NCBI GenBank assembly: GCA_964202965.1 | Contig: CAXNKG010000010.1 | Location: 1 to 64,000 of the forward strand | Direction of reading: 5' to 3' | DNA: 64,000 bases | From: CAXNKG01 sp964202965 | GTDB lineage: Bacteria > Acidobacteriota > Vicinamibacteria > Vicinamibacterales > UBA2999 | Part shown: in pieces, positions 50,017 through 57,529 of the stretch | Layout of the letters: the number at the start of each line of letters is the position of its first letter | Numbering within the stretch: the stretch's first letter is position 1 | Position numbers and translations under genes: made by a program | The notes under the pieces: generated by a model | What the model was told of the DNA's origin: nothing | The model's database searches: none | Seen by the model: only the letters and a program-made list of their open reading frames with translations

Positions 50017-51624
50017 GTGGCCACCGTGCTCGTCCTCACGGCTGAGACCCAGCTGTACGATTCGAACTTCGTCTCGCTGTGGGAGGGCGCGGCGCTGTTG
50101 GCCGGCGATCATCCGTACCGGGATTTCTACGAATGGGGTGCGCCCCTGGGCGCGTACGCCTCGGCAGGCATGCAAGTGCTCGTCGGTTACCGCCTTATCG
50201 GCGAGTTCCTCCTGCAGTGGACGTGTATCGTCCTCGGCGTCGTGATCGCGTTCCGGCTCGGCCAGCGGCTGTGCCCCTCGGTGTTCCCGCTGGCGATCAT
50301 GCTGGTCATCACCGCGATCATCCTCGCATTCACGCCGACGTACCACTACTCGAAGCTCTTCTTCCTGCCGCTCCTGGTGTGGCTCTCGTGGTCGTACATC
50401 GAGCGTCCAGAAGCTCGGCGCAGTGCGATTTTCGGAGCCGCCACAGCGGTCGCCTTTCTCTTCAGGCACGACTACGGTGTGTACGCCGGCAGCGCATTTC
50501 TCCTTGCGCTGGCGCTCGCCCGCCTCGCGGAACGCGAATCTCGCCGCCTGCGGTCGGTGGCCGGCGACGTGGCTGCGTACGGGATCGCGTGCGGCCTGCT
50601 CGTGCTCTCATGGGCCGCAGTCGTCCAGGCGAACGAGGGGCTCCTGGACTTCGTCCGGATGCGCGGGACCCTCTTCCAAAGGGAGCATCAGAGCGGCTTC
50701 TTCTACATGGTGCTCGCCCAGGTAAACCCGGTCGCCACCGTCTCGGCCTGGCTGGCGTCAGGAGAAGCGCCTCGCGAAGCAACGAACCAGAGCGCGATCT
50801 GGATTCAGCAAATGGCGCTGCTCGTCCCGCTGCTGCTGCTCGGAAGCGCCGCCCTGACCGTTCGCCGCGCGCGGTACAGGCTCGAGGCGGTGCCGGTCGA
50901 CACCTGGCTCATAGCTTCCGCAGCCACATTCCTGATCCTCGTCGATTCATTTCTGCTACGGGAGGCGCCGTATGTGGTGACCGTGGCGCCCATGACGGCC
51001 GCGCTCAGCGCGCGGTTCCTTGCGGCGCGGCAGCCTGTGCTGCGGATCTGCGCTGCCGCCGTGGTCGCGCTCACCGCTACGGCGGCCGTCATGTGGACGC
51101 GCGACCTTCCGCTTTACCGGCCGTCAGAAGTCCTGGCGTCGTTCCCGGGCGCCGTCGACCAGTTGTTCGCGTCGCCGCCGGTCTCGGCGACCGCCCCGCT
51201 GGACGGCAACCCTGCGCTGTCGCTCCAGTACCTCCACGACTGCACGGCGCCAGGCGATCGAGTGCTCGTCACCGGATCGACGCCGTTTCAGGTCCCGTAC
51301 TATGCCCGTCGCCCCGTTGCGGGTGGCCATCTCTACTGGCACCATGGGTGGCGTGCCGATGCGGCCCACGAACAGCAGTTGCTATCGCTGCTCGAACGGC
51401 AGTCCGTCCCGTTCGCCTTCTCCACGACCGATCCAATTCTGGACTACCTGAAACGGTATCCGCGAATTCGGGAACACCTCTCGGCGAACTACGTGGAACT
51501 CGAAGGAAGCGGGGGCCGGCTACTGATCGATTCCCGGCGGCAGGCAACCGGCACCTACGGCGCTGGACGTTTTCCCTGCTTTGCCGGCGGGGACCGGGCC
51601 GGCGCGATCAGCTCCGGCCCTTGA
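50017..51624 (+). CDS. GT-C-like membrane protein, two-Cys paralog family (subfamily A)
   Basis: The 535-aa reading starts at GTG 50017 and shows QLYDSNFVSLWEGAALLAGD, FYEWGAPLGAYA, FLFRHDYGVYAGSA, and a C-terminal domain LHDCTAPGDRVLVTGSTPFQ with RPVAGGHLYWHHGWRADAA, ending FPCFAGG plus ten more residues. Compared with paralogs the first helix is cut. In-frame codons before GTG (from 49942) encode a matching hydrophobic stretch, but the only start-like codon there is CTG at 49960. The true start may be that CTG. Its end overlaps smpB by 17 bp on the opposite strand. Confidence 0.75.
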   Translation: MATVLVLTAETQLYDSNFVSLWEGAALLAGDHPYRDFYEWGAPLGAYASAGMQVLVGYRLIGEFLLQWTCIVLGVVIAFRLGQRLCPSVFPLAIMLVITAIILAFTPTYHYSKLFFLPLLVWLSWSYIERPEARRSAIFGAATAVAFLFRHDYGVYAGSAFLLALALARLAERESRRLRSVAGDVAAYGIACGLLVLSWAAVVQANEGLLDFVRMRGTLFQREHQSGFFYMVLAQVNPVATVSAWLASGEAPREATNQSAIWIQQMALLVPLLLLGSAALTVRRARYRLEAVPVDTWLIASAATFLILVDSFLLREAPYVVTVAPMTAALSARFLAARQPVLRICAAAVVALTATAAVMWTRDLPLYRPSEVLASFPGAVDQLFASPPVSATAPLDGNPALSLQYLHDCTAPGDRVLVTGSTPFQVPYYARRPVAGGHLYWHHGWRADAAHEQQLLSLLERQSVPFAFSTTDPILDYLKRYPRIREHLSANYVELEGSGGRLLIDSRRQATGTYGAGRFPCFAGGDRAGAISSGP

Positions 51625-52084
51625 CGGCCGCGCGCGTCTCGCGATCGATGTCACGGCGGCGCAACGTTTCACGCTTGTCGTGGGCCTGCTTCCCCTTGGC
51701 GAGCGCCAGAAGCACCTTCACGCGGCCCTTCTTGAAGTGCATCTCGAGCGGCACAAGCGTCAGACCCTTTTCGACGGTGCGGCCGATCAGCTTCCGGATC
51801 TCGTGGCGATGCAGCAGGAGCTTGCGCTGCCGCATTTCGGCGTGCTCCGCGTACCCACGATGGCTGTAGGGGCTGATGTGCACGTTCATGAGCCACACTT
51901 CCCCATCGCCGACCCGGGCATAGCTGTCCCGGAGATTCACGCGACCCTCGCGAATGGCCTTCACCTCCGTACCGAGCAGCGCCAGCCCCGCCTCCCACGT
52001 TTCGAGCACGTGGTAGTCATGGCGGGCCTTGCGGTTCTCGGCAATGAGGCGGTGCGCCTGCTCGCGCTCGCTCTTGTCGGCCAC
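51608..52084 (-). CDS. smpB: SsrA-binding protein SmpB
   Basis: This 158-aa protein is the trans-translation factor that brings tmRNA to stalled ribosomes. It is recognised by IAENRKARHDYHVLETWEAG, GTEVKAIREGRVNLRDSYAR and MHFKKGRVKVLLALAKGKQA. The basic tail HDKRETLRRRDIDRETRAA mimics an mRNA path in the ribosome. Start is GTG at 52084 (MADKSEREQ). It is the first gene of a typical housekeeping stretch on this side of the glycan locus. No tmRNA gene is seen in the window. A TACGAT hexamer 6 nt before the GTG may be its -10. Confidence 0.95.
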   Translation of the reverse strand: MADKSEREQAHRLIAENRKARHDYHVLETWEAGLALLGTEVKAIREGRVNLRDSYARVGDGEVWLMNVHISPYSHRGYAEHAEMRQRKLLLHRHEIRKLIGRTVEKGLTLVPLEMHFKKGRVKVLLALAKGKQAHDKRETLRRRDIDRETRAAVKGRS

Positions 52085-52090
52085 GGTGGG

Positions 52091-52119
52091 ATCGTACTAT
52101 GTATGACTATCGGTACAAT
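52091..52119. promoter_or_regulatory. Divergent -10-like hexamers between smpB and sulfotransferase
   Basis: On the minus strand TACGAT (52091-52096) is 6 nt from the smpB GTG. On the plus strand TACAAT (52114-52119) is 9 nt from the ATG at 52129, and a GAGG site overlaps that space. The whole gap is 44 bp, so the two promoters would be back to back. Confidence 0.35.
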
Positions 52120-52128
52120 TGAGGCTTC

Positions 52129-52917
52129 ATGAGCATCGACTCGCCTGCCGGCGCCGCTGGTCCGTTGCGATACCCTGATTTCCTCATCATTGGCGCGCCG
52201 AAGTGCGGGACGTCCTGGCTGCAGGGCGCGCTCGGCCAGCACCCGAACGTCATCGTCGTCCCGGACGAAATCGAGTACTTTTCCTCGAACTTCAAGAAGC
52301 AGCCGCTCGAGTGGTACTCGAGCCTCTTCGAGGAACGGGTGCGCGAAGAGGCACCCCGGAAGGCGACGCCGTTCCTCGTCGGCGAGAAGAGCGCGCGCTA
52401 CTGCTCGGTGCCCCAGGAACAGATCCGCGTCGTGCACAGGCTGTTGCCGGACGCCCGCCTGGTCCTGATGACGCGCGACCCGGTGGATCGCCACTGGGCG
52501 CACGCCAAGCAGTATTTCTCGAAGCCGCGCATCGCGGAGCGCGAGGGCGGCGACGTGCTGACGGTGCGGCGCGAGCGGCTGTTCGACTTCATGACGCGCA
52601 GCCGTTTTCTTGGCAACTTCGCGACGATGATCGGCAACTGGACCGCGGTCTACCCGCCCGGGCAGCTGCTCCTCGTCTCGCAGGAATTCGCCGCCGCCAA
52701 TCCCCGCGAGGCCTACGACGCGGTGCTCACGTTCTTCGGCCTGCCCACCGACTATGACCCGGACCCCATCCGGCTGCTGCGCAAGAAGCGCAACAGCGGC
52801 CCCACGATCGAGATGCCCGCCGACGTCAGGGAGTTCCTGGAGTCGCTCTTCCCGGTGGAACGGCAGGAGCTTCGTGACTTGATGGCCGGCCAGGGCATCA
52901 TCCAGGCGAGCCGATGA
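52129..52917 (+). CDS. Sulfotransferase (PAPS-dependent)
   Basis: The 262-aa protein has the sulfotransferase 5'-phosphosulfate loop FLIIGAPKCGTSWLQGAL and the 3'-phosphate loop ARLVLMTRDPVDRHWAHAKQ. The C-terminal DYDPDPIRLLRKKRNSGPTI is also family-like. It transfers sulfate from PAPS to a hydroxyl or amine of a sugar or lipid and is normally cytoplasmic here. Start ATG 52129 with GAGG just upstream. It stands 10 bp before the NAD synthase gene. It may sulfate the surface glycan made by the neighbouring locus, though a separate role is possible. Confidence 0.88.
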   Translation: MSIDSPAGAAGPLRYPDFLIIGAPKCGTSWLQGALGQHPNVIVVPDEIEYFSSNFKKQPLEWYSSLFEERVREEAPRKATPFLVGEKSARYCSVPQEQIRVVHRLLPDARLVLMTRDPVDRHWAHAKQYFSKPRIAEREGGDVLTVRRERLFDFMTRSRFLGNFATMIGNWTAVYPPGQLLLVSQEFAAANPREAYDAVLTFFGLPTDYDPDPIRLLRKKRNSGPTIEMPADVREFLESLFPVERQELRDLMAGQGIIQASR

Positions 52918-52927
52918 CGGGGCGCCG

Positions 52928-54592
52928 GTGACATCCAGCGCCTCCGGGCTCGGGATTGCCCTGGCACAACTCAACCCCACCGTCGGCGATGTGGCGGGCA
53001 ACGCCGCCCTGATGCGCCGCGCGCGGGATGAGGCCGCCGCGCAAGGTGCGGATCTCGTCGTGTGCAGTGAACTGGCGCTGGTCGGCTACCCCCCTGAAGA
53101 TCTCGTCCTTCGCCCGGCATTTGTGGATGCGGCGGCGGCCGTCCTCGGCGAACTGGAACGGGAGAGCCGCTCGACGCCGATCGGACTGGTGGTCACGCTG
53201 CCGTGGCGACATGAGGGGCGCCTCCATAACGCCGCGGCGCTGGTCGCCGGCGGGCGCACGGAATTCCGATTCAAACACGAACTGCCGAATTACGGCGTAT
53301 TCGACGAGAAGCGCGTGTTCGCGCCAGGTCCGCTGCCGGACCCCGTCGATTTTCGCGGCGTGCGCATCGGCCTTCCCATCTGCGAGGATGTCTGGTCCCC
53401 CGCGTGCGCGGCGCGACTGGCGAACGCCGGCGCGGAACTGCTGCTCGTCCCGAACGGTTCGCCGTTCGAAGTCGACAAGTTTCATCAGCGTCTCGACCTC
53501 GTGCGAAGCCGCGTGTCCGAGACCGGCCTTCCCATCGCCTACGTCAACCAGGCCGGGGGCCAGGATGAACTCGTCTTCGATGGCGGCTCCTTCGTCATCA
53601 ATGCCGATCAATCGCTCGCCGTCATTCTCCCGTTCTGGCGCGAGTCGCTGACGTTGACGCGATGGACTCGGCAGAACGGCCGCTACACGTGTGACGGCCA
53701 GGCCTCCTGGAACGGCAGTGAGCGACCAGCTTCCGTCTACAACGCGATGCTGATCGGGCTTCGTGATTACGTCCGGAAGAACGGATTCCCTGGAATCGTG
53801 CTGGGCCTGTCGGGCGGCATCGACTCAGCGCTGACCGCCGTCGTGGCCGTTGATGCCCTCGGTCCCTCGCGCGTCCGGGGCGTGCGGCTCCCGTCGCGCT
53901 TCACGAGCGACGCGAGCATGACCGACGCAGAGGAGACGGCGTCGCTGCTCGGCATCCGGCTCGACACGCTCGCGATTGGCGCGCCCGTCGCCGCGGTCGA
54001 GGCCACGCTCGCTCCTGTCTTTACCGGACAGGCGCCCGGCGTCGCCGAGGAAAACGTTCAGGCGCGCATCCGCGGCGTGCTGCTGATGGCGCTGTCGAAC
54101 AAGTTCAGCGAGCTGCTGGTGACGACGGGCAACAAATCGGAGATGTCGGTGGGCTATGCCACGCTCTACGGCGACATGTGCGGCGGCTACTCGGTCCTGA
54201 AGGATATCTACAAGACCGAGGTGTACCGCCTGGCACGATGGCGCAACGAGCATCGTCCCGACGGCGCGCTCGGTCCCGGCGGACGTGTCGTTCCGGAATC
54301 GTCACTGACCAGGGCGCCGACCGCGGAGCTGCGACCCAACCAGACCGACCAGGACACGCTGCCGCCGTACGAAGACCTCGATGCCGTGCTCGAGGGGCTT
54401 GTTGAAGAGGAATTAAGCGTCGACGCGCTGGCCGCGCGCGGATTCGCCCGGGAGATGGTGGTGCGCGTGCAGCGATTGCTCTATTCGGCGGAATACAAGC
54501 GCCGCCAGGCGCCGCCGGGCGTCAAGATTACACGCCGCAGCTTCGGACGCGATCGGCGCTACCCGGTGACCAACGCCTTCCGCGAGCGCTGA
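52928..54592 (+). CDS. nadE: Glutamine-dependent NAD+ synthase
   Basis: A 554-aa two-domain enzyme. The N-terminal nitrilase-type glutaminase has the catalytic Glu in CSELALVGYPPEDL, Lys in FRFKHELPNYGVFDEKRVF and Cys in GLPICEDVWSP. The C-terminal synthetase has the P-loop VLGLSGGIDSALTAVVAVDA and TTGNKSEMSVGYATLYGDMC, where nicotinic-acid adenine dinucleotide is amidated with ATP and ammonia. GTG at 52928 follows the sulfotransferase by 10 bp. Length and motifs are complete. It is a housekeeping gene and marks the edge of the glycan cluster on this side. Confidence 0.95.
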   Translation: MTSSASGLGIALAQLNPTVGDVAGNAALMRRARDEAAAQGADLVVCSELALVGYPPEDLVLRPAFVDAAAAVLGELERESRSTPIGLVVTLPWRHEGRLHNAAALVAGGRTEFRFKHELPNYGVFDEKRVFAPGPLPDPVDFRGVRIGLPICEDVWSPACAARLANAGAELLLVPNGSPFEVDKFHQRLDLVRSRVSETGLPIAYVNQAGGQDELVFDGGSFVINADQSLAVILPFWRESLTLTRWTRQNGRYTCDGQASWNGSERPASVYNAMLIGLRDYVRKNGFPGIVLGLSGGIDSALTAVVAVDALGPSRVRGVRLPSRFTSDASMTDAEETASLLGIRLDTLAIGAPVAAVEATLAPVFTGQAPGVAEENVQARIRGVLLMALSNKFSELLVTTGNKSEMSVGYATLYGDMCGGYSVLKDIYKTEVYRLARWRNEHRPDGALGPGGRVVPESSLTRAPTAELRPNQTDQDTLPPYEDLDAVLEGLVEEELSVDALAARGFAREMVVRVQRLLYSAEYKRRQAPPGVKITRRSFGRDRRYPVTNAFRER

Positions 54593-54632
54593 GACCGCTG
54601 GGCCCGCGCCGTAGTGGCCTCCATCGCGACGG

Positions 54633-55172
54633 TCACGTCGCCGCGAAGTCAGCGAAGCTCTGATCGCGCGCGTTGACGGTCCGTTCCCCTCCTGGCGAGG
54701 GCCAGCGCACGCCGAACGCCGGGTCGTCCCATCGGACGCCTCGCTCGTGCGTGGGCATGTAGGCGCCCGACACCAGGTACATCACCTCCGTGTCATCCAC
54801 GAGGGTCTGGTATCCGTGGGCGACGCCTTTCGGGGCGTAGAGCACGCGGTTGTTGTCCGGCGTCAGCTCGATGCCAAACCACTTTCTGTAGCTTGGCGAC
54901 TCCGGCCGAAGATCCATGATGACGTCAAAGATCGCTCCCCGGATGCAGCGGACGATCTTGATCTGCTCGAACGGCGGGGCCTGATGGTGCATGCCTCGAA
55001 TGGTTCCCGCGCGACGATTGAACGCGCTGTTGCACTGCGACAATTCAGTCACCAGTCCGAGGCGTTCGAAGCCGTGGGACGCCCACATGATGGAGAAGTG
55101 CCCGCGTTCGTCATCGAACCAGGGCTGTTCGATTAGATAGGCACCTGAAATGTCTGTGTCGTGTAGGCGCAT
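54633..55172 (-). CDS. dTDP-4-dehydrorhamnose 3,5-epimerase-like protein (RmlC/RfbC)
   Basis: About 179 aa from ATG 55172, which gives the family start MRLHDTDISGAYLIEQPWFD. FSIMWASHGFERLGLVTELS carries the substrate-binding aromatic segment and TIRGMHHQAPPFEQIKIVRC the His of the cupin active site. VLYAPKGVAHGYQTL is the conserved HG turn. It epimerises dTDP-4-keto sugars. A longer reading from 55223 overlaps the next gene and is not supported. RmlA, B and D are not in the window, so the substrate supply is elsewhere. It follows the DCC-family gene by about 20 bp. Confidence 0.85.
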   Translation of the reverse strand: MRLHDTDISGAYLIEQPWFDDERGHFSIMWASHGFERLGLVTELSQCNSAFNRRAGTIRGMHHQAPPFEQIKIVRCIRGAIFDVIMDLRPESPSYRKWFGIELTPDNNRVLYAPKGVAHGYQTLVDDTEVMYLVSGAYMPTHERGVRWDDPAFGVRWPSPGGERTVNARDQSFADFAAT

Positions 55173-55192
55173 CGATGGCGTGATGGAGAATT

Positions 55193-55594
55193 CTACTGCG
55201 TGGCACATCGATCGTCGACGCACCGGCCTTCGCGGGACCTCGACCCGGCGATGCGCCGGTAGACAAGACGTCCGATCGCGCTCACGCCGGGAATCATCGT
55301 GAGCGGCAGGGCAATCCAGAACGCCGGCAGCGCCCGGGCCAGCTCGACGCAGCCGTCATAGCCTGACGTCAGGCGGCCTGACCGGCGATTGCGCACGTGC
55401 ATCGCCGCCAGCGCCTCCTCGCGTCGAAGTCCAGGCGCGACCGCTGCCCGGAGCGCATCGTTGTCCGCGTCGACGAAGTGCAGACGCTGCAGCCAGTCGA
55501 GACCATGCAGGATCCTCGCCGTGCGCCGGCAGAGGGGACAGGCGCCGTCGATCAGGACATCGAGCCACGGAAGCGGCCCGGGATTGTGCGTCAC
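55193..55594 (-). CDS. DCC-family thiol-disulfide oxidoreductase-like protein (DUF393)
   Basis: The 133-aa protein has the family signature VLIDGACPLCRRTARILHGL (D-G-x-C-P-L-C) at residues about 14-25. It also has a hydrophobic stretch (FWIALPLTMIPGVSAIGRLV) near the C-terminus typical of the DCC group. These thioredoxin-fold-like proteins are of unknown role and likely redox active. The stop is beside the RmlC-like gene and its ATG overlaps the pdxA stop by 4 bp. Two additional cysteines lie in the C-terminal tail (RCVDDRC). Confidence 0.85.
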   Translation of the reverse strand: MTHNPGPLPWLDVLIDGACPLCRRTARILHGLDWLQRLHFVDADNDALRAAVAPGLRREEALAAMHVRNRRSGRLTSGYDGCVELARALPAFWIALPLTMIPGVSAIGRLVYRRIAGSRSREGRCVDDRCATQ

Positions 55595-56511
55595 GGCTGT
55601 GCGTCCTGCCCTGCGGCCGCCAGCTGCGCCGCGAGCAGGATGGCGGAGACCATGCTCGACGGATCCGCGATGCCCTGTCCCGCGATATCGAACGCGGTCC
55701 CGTGGTCGACCGACGTACGAATGATCGGCAACCCGAGCGTCACGTTGACCGCTTCGCCGAACGCCAGCAGTTTCACCGGGATCAGGCCCTGGTCGTGATA
55801 GCAGGCGATGACGGCGTCGAATTCGCCCCTGACGGCGCGCACGAAGAGCGTATCGGCCGGAAACGGGCCGTCAATCTGAATGCCCTCACCCCTGGCCACC
55901 GCCACCGCCGGCCGCAGGACGCGCTGCTCTTCCGATCCGAGCAGCCCTTCCTCGCCCGCATGGGGATTCAGGCCCGCGAGCGCCAGCCTCGGATGCGCGA
56001 TGCCGAAGCGAGGCAGTTCCCGGGCGGTCAGGCGAATCGTGTCCAGGACCACGTCATGGGTCAGTACCGCCGGCACGTTCCCGAGCGGCACGTGGACCGA
56101 CGCCAGGACCACCTTGAGCGGCGGCGACCAGAACATCATCGCCACGAACGGACTGCCCGTGAGATGGGCGAGCAGGTCGGTGTGTCCCTTCCACGGGAGG
56201 CCGGCGCGCGAAAAGGCCAGCTTGTTCACCGGCGCGGTGGCCATCGCGTCCACGACGCCCGACTGGGCATCCTGCACGGCGCGGCAGATGATGTCGTAGG
56301 CGGCACGCCCGGCGTCCCCTGACAGCACACCAGGCGCGTACGCCGAACCCGGCGGGGGACCGTAGATGCGCGGTTCGCACACCTGCAGCACCCGCGGATC
56401 CCGCGCGGCCTTCCCGGCGATCTCGGGTCCGATGCCGGCCGGATCGCCGACGGTCAGAGCGACGCGCGGCTTCACGGCGGCCTTCACTGCGGCCTGCACT
56501 GCGGCCTGCAC
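55591..56511 (-). CDS. pdxA: 4-hydroxythreonine-4-phosphate dehydrogenase family (PdxA)
   Basis: The 306-aa protein acts in the DXP-dependent vitamin B6 pathway, oxidising 4-phosphohydroxy-L-threonine with NAD+. It shows VALTVGDPAGIGPEIAGKA, ATAPVNKLAFSRAG, HTDLLAHLTGSPFVAM, GLNPHAGEEGLLGSEEQR and the metal/substrate loop ACYHDQGLIPVKLLAF with DHGTAFDIAGQG. It is a little shorter than usual PdxA, mostly before residue 60. Residues 2-14 derive from a DNA repeat (QAAVQAAVKAAVK), so the real start may be one of several GTGs in it. It follows holB closely. Confidence 0.9.
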   Translation of the reverse strand: MQAAVQAAVKAAVKPRVALTVGDPAGIGPEIAGKAARDPRVLQVCEPRIYGPPPGSAYAPGVLSGDAGRAAYDIICRAVQDAQSGVVDAMATAPVNKLAFSRAGLPWKGHTDLLAHLTGSPFVAMMFWSPPLKVVLASVHVPLGNVPAVLTHDVVLDTIRLTARELPRFGIAHPRLALAGLNPHAGEEGLLGSEEQRVLRPAVAVARGEGIQIDGPFPADTLFVRAVRGEFDAVIACYHDQGLIPVKLLAFGEAVNVTLGLPIIRTSVDHGTAFDIAGQGIADPSSMVSAILLAAQLAAAGQDAQP

Positions 56512-56518
56512 TGCGGCT
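56471..56518. repeat. Four 12-bp tandem repeats at the pdxA 5' end
   Basis: Four units of the form ttcactgcggcc/tgcactgcggcc run end to end. On the minus strand they read as repeated GTG-CAG-GCC-GCA-like codons, each offering a possible start. Copy-number change would alter the N-terminus or the spacing from the upstream holB stop without breaking frame. Confidence 0.65.
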
Positions 56519-57526
56519 TCACAACTGCAGGACGAGCCAGTCCGTCACGACCTTCGGATTCACGTTCTTCTCGAGCGACGCGATCGCCTCGTCAACCGTC
56601 GCAAACGCCCGGCGGCTCCGGCGGCCGTCATACGCCGCAGCCAGGCGCTGCAGATCGGCCTGCAGATCCGCATTCGCCAGCAGCCGCGGGTCGGCCCCTT
56701 CGGCAAGAATGCCCAGGTCCCTCAACAGCGACGCCATCGAACGCAGACAGACCGTCAGATACACCCGCTCCACCGCCACGGGATTCCTGGTGGGCACGAG
56801 GCCCTTGGCCGCCTCGAGCCGCCGCGACGGGTCGCCGACACGCGCCGCCAGCGCCAGCAGCTTCCCGGCGATCTCCCTCGCCTCGGCCACATCCACGGAA
56901 CCCGACTCGAGGGCCCGGCCGACGCTGCCGTCCGCATCCGCCGCTGCCGCGCGCGCCCTCGTCTCGTCGTACTCGTGGTCGCGCACCAGCACGCGCGCCA
57001 CATCGTCTGGGGACAGCGCCGCGAACCGAATCACCGAGCAGCGCGATCGCACGGTCGGCAGCAGCGCGTCAGGCGCCGGCGAGACCAGCATGAACACGGT
57101 CGCCGGCGGCGTCTCCTCGAGCGTCTTCAGCAGCGCATTCTGCGCGTCCGCGCCCATCGCGTCGGCGTCGTCCACGACGACGGCGCGCCGGCGCCCTTCA
57201 AACGGCCGGTAATTCGACCGATCGACGACGTCGCGGATCTGCTCGATCTTGATCGACCCGTTCTCGCCAGGCTCGACGACGATCACGTCGGGATGGACGC
57301 CGCGCGCGATGCGGAGGCAGGGGACGCACGCGCCGCACGCATCAGGCGCGTCGCCCGCCTTGCGAGCGAGGCAGTTCAGCGTCTGGGCGACCGCCAGCGC
57401 CACCCGGCGCTTGCCGATTCCCCGCGGACCCGCGAAGAGCATGGCCGGCGGCAGCGTGTCGCGTGCGATGGCGCGCGCGAGGAGCGTGGTGACTCGCGCC
57501 TGACCGATGACGTCCGTGAACGGCAC
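56519..57526 (-). CDS. holB: DNA polymerase III delta' subunit
   Basis: The 335-aa clamp-loader subunit belongs to the AAA+ family. It starts MPFTDVIGQARVTTLLARAI, with Walker A as FAGPRGIGKRRVALAVAQ. A zinc-binding cluster follows (CLARKAGDAPDACGACVPC). VVVDDADAMGADAQNALLKT is the Walker B/sensor region and VRSRCSVIRFAALSPDDVA the SRC motif. The C-terminal collar is degenerate, as normal for delta'. It is housekeeping and lies 3 bp before the carbamoyltransferase gene's end and 7 bp ahead of pdxA. Confidence 0.92.
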   Translation of the reverse strand: MPFTDVIGQARVTTLLARAIARDTLPPAMLFAGPRGIGKRRVALAVAQTLNCLARKAGDAPDACGACVPCLRIARGVHPDVIVVEPGENGSIKIEQIRDVVDRSNYRPFEGRRRAVVVDDADAMGADAQNALLKTLEETPPATVFMLVSPAPDALLPTVRSRCSVIRFAALSPDDVARVLVRDHEYDETRARAAAADADGSVGRALESGSVDVAEAREIAGKLLALAARVGDPSRRLEAAKGLVPTRNPVAVERVYLTVCLRSMASLLRDLGILAEGADPRLLANADLQADLQRLAAAYDGRRSRRAFATVDEAIASLEKNVNPKVVTDWLVLQL

Positions 57527-57529
57527 GCC

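Noticed and set aside
50079..51869. A 596-aa plus-strand open frame
   Set aside because: Arg-rich shadow of the membrane protein at 50017-51624 running into smpB antisense.
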